A DNA stretch of 64,000 bases from Pseudonocardia sp. C8 (GTDB lineage Bacteria; Actinomycetota; Actinomycetes; Mycobacteriales; Pseudonocardiaceae), in NCBI RefSeq assembly GCF_014267175.1, contig NZ_JACMTR010000002.1:4179501-4243500 (forward strand), given 5' to 3'. Of the stretch, positions 45,713 to 55,542 are shown piece after piece (positions within the stretch are counted from its first letter, which is position 1; every line of letters starts with the position of its first letter). A program made the position numbers and the translations under genes. The notes below the pieces were generated by a model that worked only from the letters and a program-made list of their open reading frames with translations, ran no database searches and was not told the origin of the DNA.

Positions 45713-48346
45713 TCACCGGGCGGTCGCCGTCGGTTCCGGACCGAGCAGCGCCGCGAGATCGACGCGGCTGCCCACCCCGAGCTTGCGGTAGGCCTGGTGG
45801 AGGTGGGTGTGCACGGTCCGGACGGACACGTGCAGCCGGTCGGCGATGTCCTTGTCGGACAGGCCACGGGCGGCGAGGCCCGCGATCTCGTGCTCGCGCG
45901 GGGTGAGGATCCGCGGCTGGTCGAGCAACGCGAGGAGCGGCGTGCGGACCCCCGGGCACAGGGTGGCCTGCTCCCGGGCGCGGGCCTGGGCCGCGAGCGC
46001 CGGACCGGGCCGGCCCGCCTGCCGGTGCGCCGCGGCGGCCGCGGCGAAGGCTTCGGCGGCCCAGAGCGCGAACCCGCGCGCGGCGAACGCGGCCCCGGTC
46101 TCGCCGAGCAGGGCGGGGTCGTGCGCGGCGAGGGCGGCGGCGTTGCGCGCCCACAGCCCGGGCAGCTCGCCCTGGCAGCGCGCGGTGGCGTCGGCGAGGT
46201 CGGCCGCGACGTCGGTGGCGCCGAGGCGGGCGGCGTCGTGCAGCAGCCAGGCCCGCTGCATCAGCGCCCCCACCTCGTCCATCCGGTCGGCGTGCTCCCG
46301 TGCGAGATCCTGCGCGCGTGACAGCTCGCCGCCGGCGGCGACGGCCCAGACCGTGCCGGTCCGGGCGAGCGCGCGGAAGCCGGCCGGGAGGACCGCGTCG
46401 AGGCGGGCGACCGCGGCGGCGGCCCCGTCGGCGTCACCGAGCAGGGCGCACGTCTCGGCGAGCCCGTCCAGCCCCCAGAGCTGGTGGCTGGTGGGGAGCG
46501 CGCCGGTCGAGGTCGTGCCGAGCATGTCCCGGAAGGCACGCCGGGCCTCGCCCACCCGGCCGACCATGCGCAGGACGTGGGCGATGTCGAGCGACCAGTA
46601 CGGCAGGCGGGCCGGGTCGTCCCCGGCCCGGCACCGGCCGGCCCGGCGCTCGCCGAGGGCGAGCGCCTCCAGCGGCCGGCCGGCGTAGGGCAGTGCCTGG
46701 AGCCGGGTCATCGTGAGGTCGGCGGCCCGGGCGGCGGCCCGCGGCTCGTGCGCACCGGGCTGGTCGACCAGGTCGAGCGCGCGGTCGGCCAGGTCGAGGC
46801 CGTCGAGGGGCCGGCCCGCGCAGCACAGGGCCCGGACCCGGGTGGTCGCGAGCAGGGTGACGGCGACCGGGTCGGGGGCGGGCCGGTCGAGCACCGACCC
46901 GCCGAGCCGCAGTGAGCGGTCCACGTCACCGCGGGAGAACGCCTGGTTGGCCTGGTACACCCGGAGCCAGTCCACCTCCTCCGGGTCGGTGGCCCGCCGG
47001 ACCGCGGCCGCCAGCACGTCGTCGGCGATGGCCGCCTCACCGCGGACCAGGTGCAGGTCGGCACGTAGCTGCGCGAGCCGCACCCGGTCCGTGGCGGAGG
47101 CACCGGCCTCGAGCGCGTCGAGCCGGCGCACCGCCTCCTCGGCCCGTCCCAGCAGGGGCAGCTGGCGGATCAGCACGAGCTCGGCGGGGACGCCGCCGCC
47201 GGCCGCGACGGCGACGGCGGCCAGCCGCGCCGCCAGTGCGTGGTCCCGGGCCGCCGACGCGTCCCGGGCCGCGCCGAGGAACAGGCCCGGGTCCTCGTGC
47301 CGGCCCGCGTCCAGCCGCCACACGGCGACCTGGATCCGGTCGCCGCGCCGTCGCATGCCGGTCGCCCGCACCGCGTCGGCCAGCCTGCGCCGGTGCTCGC
47401 GGGCCCGCAGCGGTGGCACGGTCGCCCGGAGCGCCTCGGCGTACAGCGGGTGGACGAGCCGGACCTGCTGGCGGCGCCGGTCGGGCACCGGGGCGATCAG
47501 GCGCTCGTCCTCGAGCGCGGCGATCGTGCCGGCCGGCAGCAGGGCCTCCACGACGGCGGCGCCGACCGGCTCGCCCAGCGCGACGAGCTCGGCGCCCGCC
47601 CGCACCCCGGCGTCGAGCCGGTCCAGCCGGCGCGTGATCATCGCGGGCAGCGAGTCCGGGGCGAGCAGGGGGCCGGTCGTGCACCACACCCCGTGCCGCC
47701 TGCCGATCCCCCCACCGGCGACGCCGGCGCCGACCAGCTCGTGCAGCAGGAGCGGGTTGCCCCCGCTCAGGGTCGTCAGCACGGCCAGCAGCCCCGGATC
47801 GACCGGTCCGCCCACTGCCTGGGTGATCACCTGCGCCGCATCGTCGTCGTCCAGCTCGGACAGCTCGAGCCGGTCGACGAGACCGCAGCGCCACAGCGGG
47901 GCCAGCGCGTCCGCCGCCGGGTCGCCGGACCGCACGGTGGCCACCACCGCGACCGTGCCGGCGGTGGCGAGGTGCTGCACCAGCGCGGCCGAACCGGCGT
48001 CCAGCAGGTGCGCGTCGTCGACGGCGAGCACGACCGGCCGGCGGCCGTCCCCCTGCAGGTGGGCCCGGGCCGCCGCCAGCACGGCCGCGAGGTCACCGCC
48101 CGCGCTGCCGGACGGGAGGAAGGGGGCGAGCGGGCCGAACGGGATCGACGCCGTCGCCGGGGTGGCGACCGCGAGATGCACCTCGGCACCGGCCGCGACC
48201 GCCCGCGTGCGGGCCTCGACCAGCAGCCGGGTCTTGCCCACCCCGGCCGCACCGGTGACGACGATGCTCGGGCGCCGGGTTCGCGACACCATCGCGCGCA
48301 CGAGCCGGTCGAGGGCGTTCCGCCGCCCGACCATCGGGCCTTCCAT
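45713..48346 (-). CDS. LuxR-family regulator with AAA ATPase domain (LAL type)
   Basis: Protein of 877 aa. I chose the ATG at 48346 because the ATPase domain begins right after it (MVGRRNALDRLVRAM); the open frame extends 49 codons upstream. Walker A is GAAGVGKTRLLV and Walker B is VVLAVDDAHLLD. A long helical, TPR-like region occupies about residues 300-800. The C-terminal LuxR helix-turn-helix is clear (LTPREHEIAGLAARGLSDKDIADRLHVSVRTVHTHL). LAL proteins are ATP-dependent activators of sugar or secondary-metabolism genes. It is divergent from an FAD monooxygenase with 91 bases between starts, which is the likeliest target. Confidence 0.87.
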   Translation of the reverse strand: MEGPMVGRRNALDRLVRAMVSRTRRPSIVVTGAAGVGKTRLLVEARTRAVAAGAEVHLAVATPATASIPFGPLAPFLPSGSAGGDLAAVLAAARAHLQGDGRRPVVLAVDDAHLLDAGSAALVQHLATAGTVAVVATVRSGDPAADALAPLWRCGLVDRLELSELDDDDAAQVITQAVGGPVDPGLLAVLTTLSGGNPLLLHELVGAGVAGGGIGRRHGVWCTTGPLLAPDSLPAMITRRLDRLDAGVRAGAELVALGEPVGAAVVEALLPAGTIAALEDERLIAPVPDRRRQQVRLVHPLYAEALRATVPPLRAREHRRRLADAVRATGMRRRGDRIQVAVWRLDAGRHEDPGLFLGAARDASAARDHALAARLAAVAVAAGGGVPAELVLIRQLPLLGRAEEAVRRLDALEAGASATDRVRLAQLRADLHLVRGEAAIADDVLAAAVRRATDPEEVDWLRVYQANQAFSRGDVDRSLRLGGSVLDRPAPDPVAVTLLATTRVRALCCAGRPLDGLDLADRALDLVDQPGAHEPRAAARAADLTMTRLQALPYAGRPLEALALGERRAGRCRAGDDPARLPYWSLDIAHVLRMVGRVGEARRAFRDMLGTTSTGALPTSHQLWGLDGLAETCALLGDADGAAAAVARLDAVLPAGFRALARTGTVWAVAAGGELSRAQDLAREHADRMDEVGALMQRAWLLHDAARLGATDVAADLADATARCQGELPGLWARNAAALAAHDPALLGETGAAFAARGFALWAAEAFAAAAAAHRQAGRPGPALAAQARAREQATLCPGVRTPLLALLDQPRILTPREHEIAGLAARGLSDKDIADRLHVSVRTVHTHLHQAYRKLGVGSRVDLAALLGPEPTATAR

Positions 48347-48437
48347 GCCGTGAGCACGGTACTCGGCAACGACCGGCACCGGAACCACGCAATCCCGTAC
48401 GGAGGGCGGGGCCGGCCGCGGGCCGGATCGTGCACCC

Positions 48438-49679
48438 ATGGACACCGACGTCGTGATCGCGGGTGCCGGCATCGCCGGATGCACCGCGGCCATCCTCTAC
48501 GGACGGGCCGGCCTGCGGGTCGTGCTCGTCGAGAAGCACCGCAGCGCGACGACCGCGAAGACGCTCTGCGGGCACTACATCCTGGCCGGCACCGAGCCGA
48601 CGCTGCGCCGGCTGGGGCTGTGGGACCGGATGCTCGCCGAGGGCGCGCGGGCCGGGGTGCCCGCGGTCCACGGGGCGGCCGGCTGGATGGTCCCCACGGG
48701 TGCGGACCTGCCCGCCGCGATCAGCCTGCGGCGCAGCCGGCTCGATCCGATGCTCCGCGCCGCCGCGGCGACCACCCCAGGCGTCCGCGTCATGCTCGGG
48801 ACGACCGTGACCGGGCTGCTCGACGACGGCGGGCACGTCCACGGGCTGGAGGTCCGGGAGCACGACGGCGCCCGGCACCGGGTGGGCGCGCGCCTGGTCG
48901 TGGGCGCGGACGGGCACCGCTCGGCCGTCGCGCGGCTCGCCGGCGCCCGCGAGGACGTCGCCGACAACCAGCGCTTCCTCTACTGGGCCTACTACCGCGG
49001 GGTCGTGCCGCGCGGCCCCGGGAGCGCGCAGATCTGGCGGCTGGACGACCACGTCGTGGTCGCGACCCCCACCGACGACGGCCTCACCCTGCTCGGGGCG
49101 TTCCCGACCAAGGAGCACCTCGCGGCGTTCCGGGCCGACCGGGTGGCGGCGCTGGAGTCGTTCCTGGCGCGCGTGCCGGACGGGCCGGACCTGTCCGGTG
49201 CCGAACGTGTCTCCCCGGTGATCGGCACCGCCGACTACCCGATCATCAGGCGGGACCCGGTGCCCCGCCCGGGCCTGGCGCTGGTCGGGGACGCGGCGAT
49301 GGTCGGCGACCCGGTTCCCGCGGTCGGCTGCGGCTGGGCGTTCCGGAGCGCGGAATGGCTGGCCGACGCCACCACGGGTCCCCTGGCCGACCTGCGTGCC
49401 GGGACCGGGGGCGAGCGGGGCCTGGCGCGGGCGCTGCGCCGCTACCGTCGCGCGCACCGCTTCGCCGAGCGCCACGACCGGCTCGACCGCGACGACGCCC
49501 GCGCGCTGCCGCCCAACGCGGTCCAGCGGGCCATCCGCACCGCCGCCGTCCACGACCCGTGGGTGGCCCGGCGGGTCTACCGGTTCGCGATGCGCGCCGC
49601 CCCGGTGACCGGGCTGCTCAACCCGGTCGTGGTCGCGCGGTCGGCCTGGGTGGCGCGGTCGGCACCGGCCGTCCGGTGA
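48438..49679 (+). CDS. FAD-dependent monooxygenase
   Basis: Protein of 413 aa. The N-terminal GAGIAGCTAAILYGRAGLRVVLVEKH binds ADP, VVGADGHRS is the DG motif, and LALVGDAAMVGDPVPAVGCGWAF holds the flavin ribityl Asp. There is no reductase or thioredoxin-like tail. The ribosome site is weak (no purine tract in the 12 bases before ATG), so the message may be leaderless or the start slightly off. It hydroxylates or epoxidises an unknown substrate. It is divergent from the LAL regulator. Confidence 0.82.
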   Translation: MDTDVVIAGAGIAGCTAAILYGRAGLRVVLVEKHRSATTAKTLCGHYILAGTEPTLRRLGLWDRMLAEGARAGVPAVHGAAGWMVPTGADLPAAISLRRSRLDPMLRAAAATTPGVRVMLGTTVTGLLDDGGHVHGLEVREHDGARHRVGARLVVGADGHRSAVARLAGAREDVADNQRFLYWAYYRGVVPRGPGSAQIWRLDDHVVVATPTDDGLTLLGAFPTKEHLAAFRADRVAALESFLARVPDGPDLSGAERVSPVIGTADYPIIRRDPVPRPGLALVGDAAMVGDPVPAVGCGWAFRSAEWLADATTGPLADLRAGTGGERGLARALRRYRRAHRFAERHDRLDRDDARALPPNAVQRAIRTAAVHDPWVARRVYRFAMRAAPVTGLLNPVVVARSAWVARSAPAVR

Positions 49680-49785
49680 GTGGCGGCGGGCCGGTGACCT
49701 CGCTACGTTCGGGTGCGTCCCCCAGAATCGCTCTCGAGGGCGTCTCGGCCCGGGACGGCCCACCGGTCCGACGGGAGTCCGCCCG

Positions 49786-50544
49786 ATGTCGTCCGCCCCC
49801 TACGACAGCCTGGTCGCCGCGCTCCGGACCGCCGCCCAGGACCTGATCGCGCACCGCGCCGTGGAGGACCACCCGGACGGGGGGATGAGCCAGATCCTGG
49901 AGGCCGCGGTCGCCACCGTCCCGGGAGCAGCGGTCGGCGGAATCTCCATCACCGAGCACGGGGTCGTCGACTCACCGGCCACCACCAGCGACGACGTCCG
50001 GCTCCTCAACGAGCTGCAGACCCGCCTCCACGAGGGCCCGTGCTTCACCGCCGTGGAGGACCCGCCGCCCGACGGGGTCGTGGACGCCCAGGACCTGACC
50101 CGTGCCCCGGACGCGGCCCGCTGGCCGCGCTTCGCCGCCCAGGCCGTCGAGTACGGCTACCGGTCCCTCCTGTCCACCGAGCTGTCGTTGCAGGGAGCCC
50201 GGCGGGTCGGGATGACGCTCTACGCCCGGCGTCCCGGGGTGTTCGACGACACCGCGCGCACCCTTGCCGGGCTGTCGGCGGTGCAGGCCGCCCTCGTCAT
50301 GAACGGCGCCGACCGGGCCGCGCACCTCCGCCGTGCGGTCGACAGCCGTGACCTGATCGGGCAGGCGAAGGGGATCCTGATGGAGCGCTTCGCGATCGAC
50401 GCCGACGGCGCGTTCCGGATGCTCGTCCGGGCGTCCCAGGACACCAACGTGCGGCTCGTCGACGTGGCCCACCTGCTCGCCGAGGGCCGTCTGCGGTCCC
50501 CGCAGCTCGACGGAGATCCACGGAACGCCCGGACCCGGGCATAG
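49786..50544 (+). CDS. GAF and ANTAR domain regulator, second copy
   Basis: Protein of 252 aa with the same two-part plan as the protein at 4571-5365. The GAF domain has LHEGPCFTAVEDPP and RWPRFAAQAVEYGYRS. The ANTAR domain is at about residues 175-235 (SRDLIGQAKGILMERFAIDADGAFRMLVRASQDTN). A GGGAG site lies before the ATG. It is 118 bases upstream of the formate-THF ligase gene on the same strand. I looked for the paired six-base-loop hairpins that ANTAR proteins bind in the fhs leader and did not find a convincing pair. Confidence 0.87.
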   Translation: MSSAPYDSLVAALRTAAQDLIAHRAVEDHPDGGMSQILEAAVATVPGAAVGGISITEHGVVDSPATTSDDVRLLNELQTRLHEGPCFTAVEDPPPDGVVDAQDLTRAPDAARWPRFAAQAVEYGYRSLLSTELSLQGARRVGMTLYARRPGVFDDTARTLAGLSAVQAALVMNGADRAAHLRRAVDSRDLIGQAKGILMERFAIDADGAFRMLVRASQDTNVRLVDVAHLLAEGRLRSPQLDGDPRNARTRA

Positions 50545-50662
50545 CCGCGGGCCCCTCGGTGACCGGAGCCGGTCTCCCCCGACCCCTCCACCCTGTGAGG
50601 GAGGACCGGCCCCGCCTGCCCCCGTAGCGTCCGAGGTCCGGTTTCCCCGAGGAGAGGAACCC

Positions 50663-52282
50663 ATGACCTTCCCATCGGATCTCGAGATCGCCCGCTCGGC
50701 CTCGCTCAAGCCCCTCCGCACGATCGCCGGCTCCGTGGGCATCCCGCCGCACCTGCTCGAGCCGCACGGCGACGACGTCGCGAAGGTCAAGCTCGGCGCG
50801 ATCGAGGAGCTCGCCGACCGGCCCAGGGCGAAGTACGTCGTCGTCTCCGCGGTCACTCCCACGTCGCTCGGTGAGGGCAAGACCACCACGACGGTCGGCC
50901 TCGGGCAGGCGTTCTCGCACCTCGGCAAGAAGGCCACGGTCGCGCTCCGCCAGCCGTCCATGGGGCCCACGTTCGGCATCAAGGGCGGGGCCGCGGGCGG
51001 GGGCTACGCGCAGGTCGTGCCCATGGACGTGCTCAACATGCACCTCACCGGTGACTTCCACGCGGTGACGGCCGCCCACAACATGCTCGCCGCCGTGCTG
51101 GACAACCACCTGTACCAGGGGAACGCGTCCGGGCTCGGGCCGCACGACATCAGCTGGCGCCGGGTGATGGACGTCAACGACCGGGCGCTGCGCCACATCG
51201 TCGTCGGGCTGGGCGGACGCGTCGACGGCGTCACCCGGCAGACCGGGTTCGACATCACCGCCGCCTCCGAGGTGATGGCGATCCTGGCGCTGGCCCGCTC
51301 GCTGCCCGACATGCGCGAGCGCCTCGGCCGGATCGTGGTCGGCTACCGGCCGGACGGCACGGCGGTCACCGCCGAGGAGATCCGGGGCGCGGGCGCCATG
51401 GCCGCGATCCTCGTCCACGCGCTCAAGCCGAACCTCATGCAGACCCTGGAGAACACGCCCGTCCTGGTGCACGCCGGGCCGTTCGGGAACATCGCCCACG
51501 GCAACTCCTCGGTGGTCGCGGACCTGATCGGCATCCGGACCGGCGACTACCTGGTCACCGAGGCCGGCTTCGCCGCGGACATGGGCGCCGAGCGCTTCTT
51601 CAACATCAAGTGCCGGGCGTCCGGCCTGGTCCCCGACGCCGCCGTGATCGTCACGACCGTCCGCGCGCTCGAGGTGCACGGCGGCGAGAACCTGCGCAAG
51701 CAGATCGAGAACATCCGGCTGCACGGGGTCACCCCGGTGGTGGCGATCAACGCGTTCCCCGGCGACACCCACGCCGAGCACGCCGCCATCGCCGAGATCG
51801 CCGCCTCGGAGGGCGTGCGGTCGGCCGTCTGCAACCACTTCACCGAGGGCGGCAAGGGCGCGACCGAACTGGCCGAGGCCGTGGCCGAGGCGGCCGAGGA
51901 GCCGCAGGGGTTCCGGTTCCTGTACCCCGACGCCGCCCCGCTCCGGGAGAAGATCAGCACCGTGGCCACCCGGGTGTACGGCGCCGACGGGGTCGACATC
52001 GCACCGGCCGCCGAGGCGCAGCTGGACCGCTACGAGCGCAACGGGTTCGGCAACCTGCCGGTCTGCATCGCCAAGACCCACATGTCCCTGTCCTCCGACC
52101 CCACCCGCACGGGCGCCCCCACCGGGTGGCGGTTGCCGGTGCGCGAGGTGCGGGCCTCGGTCGGCGCCGGGTTCATCTACCCGCTGACCGGGGAGATGCG
52201 CACGATGCCGGGCCTCGGGGCGAATCCCGCAGCCCACGACATCGACATCGACGCCGACGGCAACATCGTCAACCTGTCGTGA
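50663..52282 (+). CDS. fhs: formate-tetrahydrofolate ligase
   Basis: Protein of 539 aa, near the family length of about 555. The ATP loop TPTSLGEGKTTTTVGLGQ is at about residue 65, and other fixed blocks are ALRQPSMGPTFGIKGGAAGGGYAQV, HLTGDFHAVTAAHNMLAA and EAGFAADMGAEKF-type sequence (here GAERFFNIK). It joins formate and tetrahydrofolate with ATP to 10-formyl-THF. GAGGAGAGG is its ribosome site. With the aminotransferase and FolD that follow it forms a one-carbon cassette; run backwards with FolD it can also burn methylene-THF to formate. Confidence 0.95.
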   Translation: MTFPSDLEIARSASLKPLRTIAGSVGIPPHLLEPHGDDVAKVKLGAIEELADRPRAKYVVVSAVTPTSLGEGKTTTTVGLGQAFSHLGKKATVALRQPSMGPTFGIKGGAAGGGYAQVVPMDVLNMHLTGDFHAVTAAHNMLAAVLDNHLYQGNASGLGPHDISWRRVMDVNDRALRHIVVGLGGRVDGVTRQTGFDITAASEVMAILALARSLPDMRERLGRIVVGYRPDGTAVTAEEIRGAGAMAAILVHALKPNLMQTLENTPVLVHAGPFGNIAHGNSSVVADLIGIRTGDYLVTEAGFAADMGAERFFNIKCRASGLVPDAAVIVTTVRALEVHGGENLRKQIENIRLHGVTPVVAINAFPGDTHAEHAAIAEIAASEGVRSAVCNHFTEGGKGATELAEAVAEAAEEPQGFRFLYPDAAPLREKISTVATRVYGADGVDIAPAAEAQLDRYERNGFGNLPVCIAKTHMSLSSDPTRTGAPTGWRLPVREVRASVGAGFIYPLTGEMRTMPGLGANPAAHDIDIDADGNIVNLS

Positions 52283-52347
52283 CGACCGGCGCCGTCGGAC
52301 ACCGCAGCACGCGACGACCCGGTCGTCCGGACCGAAAGGAAGCGACC

Positions 52348-53538
52348 ATGCCAGGCGGCCACACCCACCTGTTCGTGCCGGGACCGACGAACGTCCCCGA
52401 CGCGGTGCGTCGTGCCATGAACGTGCCGATGGAGGACCACCGCGCCCCGGACTTCCCGGCACTGACCCTGCCGCTGTTCGAGGACCTCAAGAAGGTCTTC
52501 CGCCTCGACGACGGCCGGGTCTTCCTCTTCCCGGGCTCGGGCACCGGGGCCTGGGAGGCGGCGATCCAGAACACCCTCGCCCCCGGCGACCGGGTGCTGA
52601 TGGCCCGGTTCGGCCAGTTCTCGCACCTGTGGGTCGACATGGCCGAGCGGCTCGGCCTGGACGTGGTGTGCTGCGACGTCGAGTGGGGCGCCGGTGTCCC
52701 GCTGGACCGCTTCGCCGCCGTGCTCGCCGACGATCCGTCGATCAAGGGCGTGTTCGCCACGCACAACGAGACCGCCACCGGGGTCGCCTCCGACATCGCC
52801 GGCCTGCGCGCCGTCATGGACTCCGCCGGCTCGGACGCGCTGCTGTACGTCGACGGTGTCTCCTCGATCGCCTCGCTGCCGTTCGAGCAGCAGCGCTGGG
52901 GGGTGGACCTGGCGGTCACCGGCTCGCAGAAGGGCTTCATGCTCCCCGCCGGCCTGGCGATGCTGGGGGTCAGCGACAAGGCCCTCGACGCGGCCGCGGA
53001 GCGGCGCGGCAGTGCCCGCTGCTACTTCGACTTCGCCGACCAGATCCGCACCAACGACCTCGGCTACTTCCCGTACACCCCACCGGTGCCGCTGCTGCAC
53101 GGGCTCCGGGCCGCGCTGGACCTGCTGTTCGCCGAGGGCCTGGACGCGGTGTTCGACCGGCACCACCGGCTCGCCGAGGGCGTGCGGCGCGGCGTGCACG
53201 CGCTCGGCCTGTCGCTGTGCGCGGTCGGCCCGCAGTGGTACTCCGACACCGTCACCGCGATCCAGGTCCCGGACGGCGTCAACGGCGTCGACGTCTGCCG
53301 GATCGGCTACGAGACCTACCGGACCTCCTTCGGTGGCGGCCTCGGCCAGGTCGCCGGCAAGGTGTTCCGGATCGGTCACCTCGGTGACCTCAACGAGGTG
53401 ACCTGCCTGGCCGCACTGGCCGCGGCGGAGATGGTGCTGGCCGACGCCGGTGCGAAGGTCGAGTTCGGTGCCGGGGTCGCCGCGGCCCAGTCCTGGTACC
53501 GGGAGTCCGGCACGCGCCCGGCCGAGCGCGCCGCCTGA
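52348..53538 (+). CDS. class V aminotransferase, serine-glyoxylate type
   Basis: Protein of 396 aa. The start HLFVPGPTNVPDAVRRAMNVPMEDHRAPDF is the SgaA/alanine-glyoxylate pattern, SGTGAWEAAIQN binds the cofactor phosphate and GSQKGFMLPAG holds the PLP lysine. The C-terminal FRIGHLGDLNE is also typical. It converts glyoxylate to glycine at the cost of serine or alanine. In methylotrophs this enzyme belongs to the serine cycle; placed between fhs and folD this is a plausible role here. No other serine-cycle gene is visible. AAAGGAAG precedes the ATG. Confidence 0.87.
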   Translation: MPGGHTHLFVPGPTNVPDAVRRAMNVPMEDHRAPDFPALTLPLFEDLKKVFRLDDGRVFLFPGSGTGAWEAAIQNTLAPGDRVLMARFGQFSHLWVDMAERLGLDVVCCDVEWGAGVPLDRFAAVLADDPSIKGVFATHNETATGVASDIAGLRAVMDSAGSDALLYVDGVSSIASLPFEQQRWGVDLAVTGSQKGFMLPAGLAMLGVSDKALDAAAERRGSARCYFDFADQIRTNDLGYFPYTPPVPLLHGLRAALDLLFAEGLDAVFDRHHRLAEGVRRGVHALGLSLCAVGPQWYSDTVTAIQVPDGVNGVDVCRIGYETYRTSFGGGLGQVAGKVFRIGHLGDLNEVTCLAALAAAEMVLADAGAKVEFGAGVAAAQSWYRESGTRPAERAA

Positions 53539-53592
53539 CTCTGCTGCCCATCGACGACCCCGTCGACGCGACGTTGCAGGGAGGAGTTCCCG

Positions 53593-54435
53593 ATGACCGC
53601 TGACATCATCGACGGCAAGGCGGCCGCCGCCGAGGTCCGCGCCGAGGTCGAACGCGGCGTCGCCGCACTCGACACCCCACCCGGCCTGGCCACGCTACTC
53701 GTCGGCGACGACCCCGCATCCGCCATCTACGTGGCCAGCAAGCGCAAGCAATGCACCCGCCTGGGCATGCGCGACCTGCACCAACACCTACCCGCCGACA
53801 TCGGCCAGGACGAGCTGACCACCGTGATCGACGACCTGGCCACCGACCCCACCGTCACCGGCATCCTGCTCCAACTACCCCTACCCCGCCACCTCGACCC
53901 CGCCCCACTGATCGCCCGCATCCCCCCGACCAAGGACGTCGACGGACTCACCGAACTCAGCGCCGGCCGACTCACCCTCGGCCGCCCCGGCCTGCGACCC
54001 TGCACCCCCGCAGGAGTCATGCACCTGCTCGCCCGCGCCGGAGTCAAGCTCGAGGGCGCCAACGCCGTCGTCGTCGGACGCTCGGCGCTCGTCGGCAAAC
54101 CCCAGGCCCAGCTACTGCTGGCCGAAAACGCGACCGTGACCACCTGCCACTCACGCACCCGCGACCTCACCGAAATCACCCGCCGGGCCGACATCCTCGT
54201 CGCCGCCGCCGGGATCCCCCGCATGATCGGACCGGACGCGGTCAAACCCGGCGCCATCGTCATCGACGTCGGCATGCACCGCCTCGAGACAGGCCTGTGC
54301 GGCGACGTCGACACCGACGCCGTCATCGACATCGCCGGCATGATCACCCCCGTACCCGGAGGCGTCGGACCGATGACCATCGCGATGCTGCTGCAGAACA
54401 CCCTGCACGCCGCGGAACTCGCAACGGCGTCCTGA
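53593..54435 (+). CDS. folD: methylenetetrahydrofolate dehydrogenase/cyclohydrolase
   Basis: Protein of 280 aa, the normal length. Catalytic Tyr and Lys lie in IYVASKRKQC, the folate segment is VTGILLQLPLPRHL and the cofactor loop VVVGRSALVGKP; the C-terminal TPVPGGVGPMTIAML is invariant in FolD. It interconverts methylene-, methenyl- and 10-formyl-THF. GGGAGGAG lies before the ATG. The codon use differs from neighbours: at least five CTA leucine codons plus CAA, AAA and GAA appear, which are nearly absent in fhs. This suggests a separate origin or a recent arrival. Confidence 0.94.
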   Translation: MTADIIDGKAAAAEVRAEVERGVAALDTPPGLATLLVGDDPASAIYVASKRKQCTRLGMRDLHQHLPADIGQDELTTVIDDLATDPTVTGILLQLPLPRHLDPAPLIARIPPTKDVDGLTELSAGRLTLGRPGLRPCTPAGVMHLLARAGVKLEGANAVVVGRSALVGKPQAQLLLAENATVTTCHSRTRDLTEITRRADILVAAAGIPRMIGPDAVKPGAIVIDVGMHRLETGLCGDVDTDAVIDIAGMITPVPGGVGPMTIAMLLQNTLHAAELATAS

Positions 54436-54648
54436 ACGCCCGGCAGCAGGACGGCTCCGGCAAGCCCCATCGCCTCCAGCAGCGCACTGCACCGCGAGAC
54501 CACCGCTCTGCGCGGTCCGTCCCCACGACCACTACGGATTCTCCGGCCGAAATCTGCGCACACCCTCGACGTTTCGTGAGAAGCAACGTAGTTTCTCCAG
54601 CAGAGCCTCTCGTCCAGGCTCGCCGATCGTCGAGGAAGGAGGATCCAC
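54436..54648 (+). promoter_or_regulatory. promoter region of the methylglutamate-synthase operon
   Basis: The 213-base gap is less GC-rich than its surroundings. It contains the inverted repeat ACGTT (54569-54573) / AACGT (54585-54589) and a direct repeat GTTTCnnnAG at 54571 and 54591, spaced exactly 20 bases. A strong ribosome site AAGGAGG follows. These repeats are candidates for binding of the XRE-cupin regulator encoded downstream; I see no confident -35/-10 pair. Confidence 0.35.
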
Positions 54649-55542
54649 ATGTGCGGGATCATCGGACTCCACCTCCGGGACCCCGACCTGCATCCGCAGC
54701 TCGGGCGCCTGCTGGAGGAGATGCTGGCGGGGGTCACCGAGCGCGGCCCGGACTCCGCCGGGATCGCGGTCTACGGCGACCGACGGCGGTGCCCGGAGGG
54801 GCATGCGGCCGTGTCGGTGCTGGGCGCGCCGGCGGGACTCGCCGACGCCGTGCGTGACCAGCTGGCTCGACGTCCGGCAGTCGCCTCCGAGGTCGCCGGG
54901 GAGACGACCGTGCTGACGGCGCAGGTCGCCCCCGAGGAGCTCGCCACCGCGGTCGCCGCCGCCGCACCCGAGGCGCTGGTGGTCGGCTCCGGGACCGACC
55001 TGGTCGTCTACAAGGGCGTCGGGAACCCGAACGATCTCGCCGAGACCTACCACCTCCGTGACACCCACGGCTGGCAGGGCCTGGCGCACACCCGCATGGC
55101 CACCGAGTCGGCGATCACCCCGGAAGGGTGCCACCCGTTCTCGGTCGGCCGTGACCAGTGCCTGGTCCACAACGGCTCGTTCTCCAACCACGCGTCGATC
55201 CGGCGGGAGCTGCGCCGGCAGGGTGTCGTGTTCGACTCGGAGAACGACACCGAGGTCGCCGCCCGCTACGTCGCCTCGTCCCTCGCCGCCGGCGACGACC
55301 TGGAGAAGGCCCTCCGGCGCCTCGGCGAGACCTTCGACGGCTTCTACACGCTGCTGGTGACCACCGCCGACGGGTTCGCCGTGGTCCGCGACGAGATCGC
55401 GTGCAAGCCCGCGGTGATCGCCGAGCACCCTCGCTGGGTCGCGATGGCGTCGGAGTTCCGGGCCCTCACCGGACTGCCGGGCATCGACGAGGCCCGCATC
55501 TTCGAACCCGAGCCCGGGAAGGTGTACGCATGGCAGCGCTGA
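54649..55542 (+). CDS. mgsA: class II glutamine amidotransferase-like subunit, N-methylglutamate synthase MgsA/GlxB type
   Basis: Protein of 297 aa that starts MCGIIGLH, leaving Cys2 as the Ntn nucleophile after Met removal. Other marks are TERGPDSAG, LAHTRMATES, VHNGSFSNH and NDTEVAARY. It is a stand-alone version of the amidotransferase domain of glutamate synthase. Genes of the order GlxB-GlxC-GlxD encode N-methylglutamate synthase in methylamine users. Its end overlaps the next gene by 13 bases. It supplies the amidotransferase-like half that takes the methylamino group from gamma-glutamylmethylamide. Confidence 0.85.
   Translation: MCGIIGLHLRDPDLHPQLGRLLEEMLAGVTERGPDSAGIAVYGDRRRCPEGHAAVSVLGAPAGLADAVRDQLARRPAVASEVAGETTVLTAQVAPEELATAVAAAAPEALVVGSGTDLVVYKGVGNPNDLAETYHLRDTHGWQGLAHTRMATESAITPEGCHPFSVGRDQCLVHNGSFSNHASIRRELRRQGVVFDSENDTEVAARYVASSLAAGDDLEKALRRLGETFDGFYTLLVTTADGFAVVRDEIACKPAVIAEHPRWVAMASEFRALTGLPGIDEARIFEPEPGKVYAWQR

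Noticed and set aside
50545..50662. ANTAR-responsive two-hairpin leader before fhs
   Set aside because: The short stems CCTCC/GGAGG and CCCT/AGGG do not form the paired six-base-loop hairpins with conserved A and G that ANTAR targets need.
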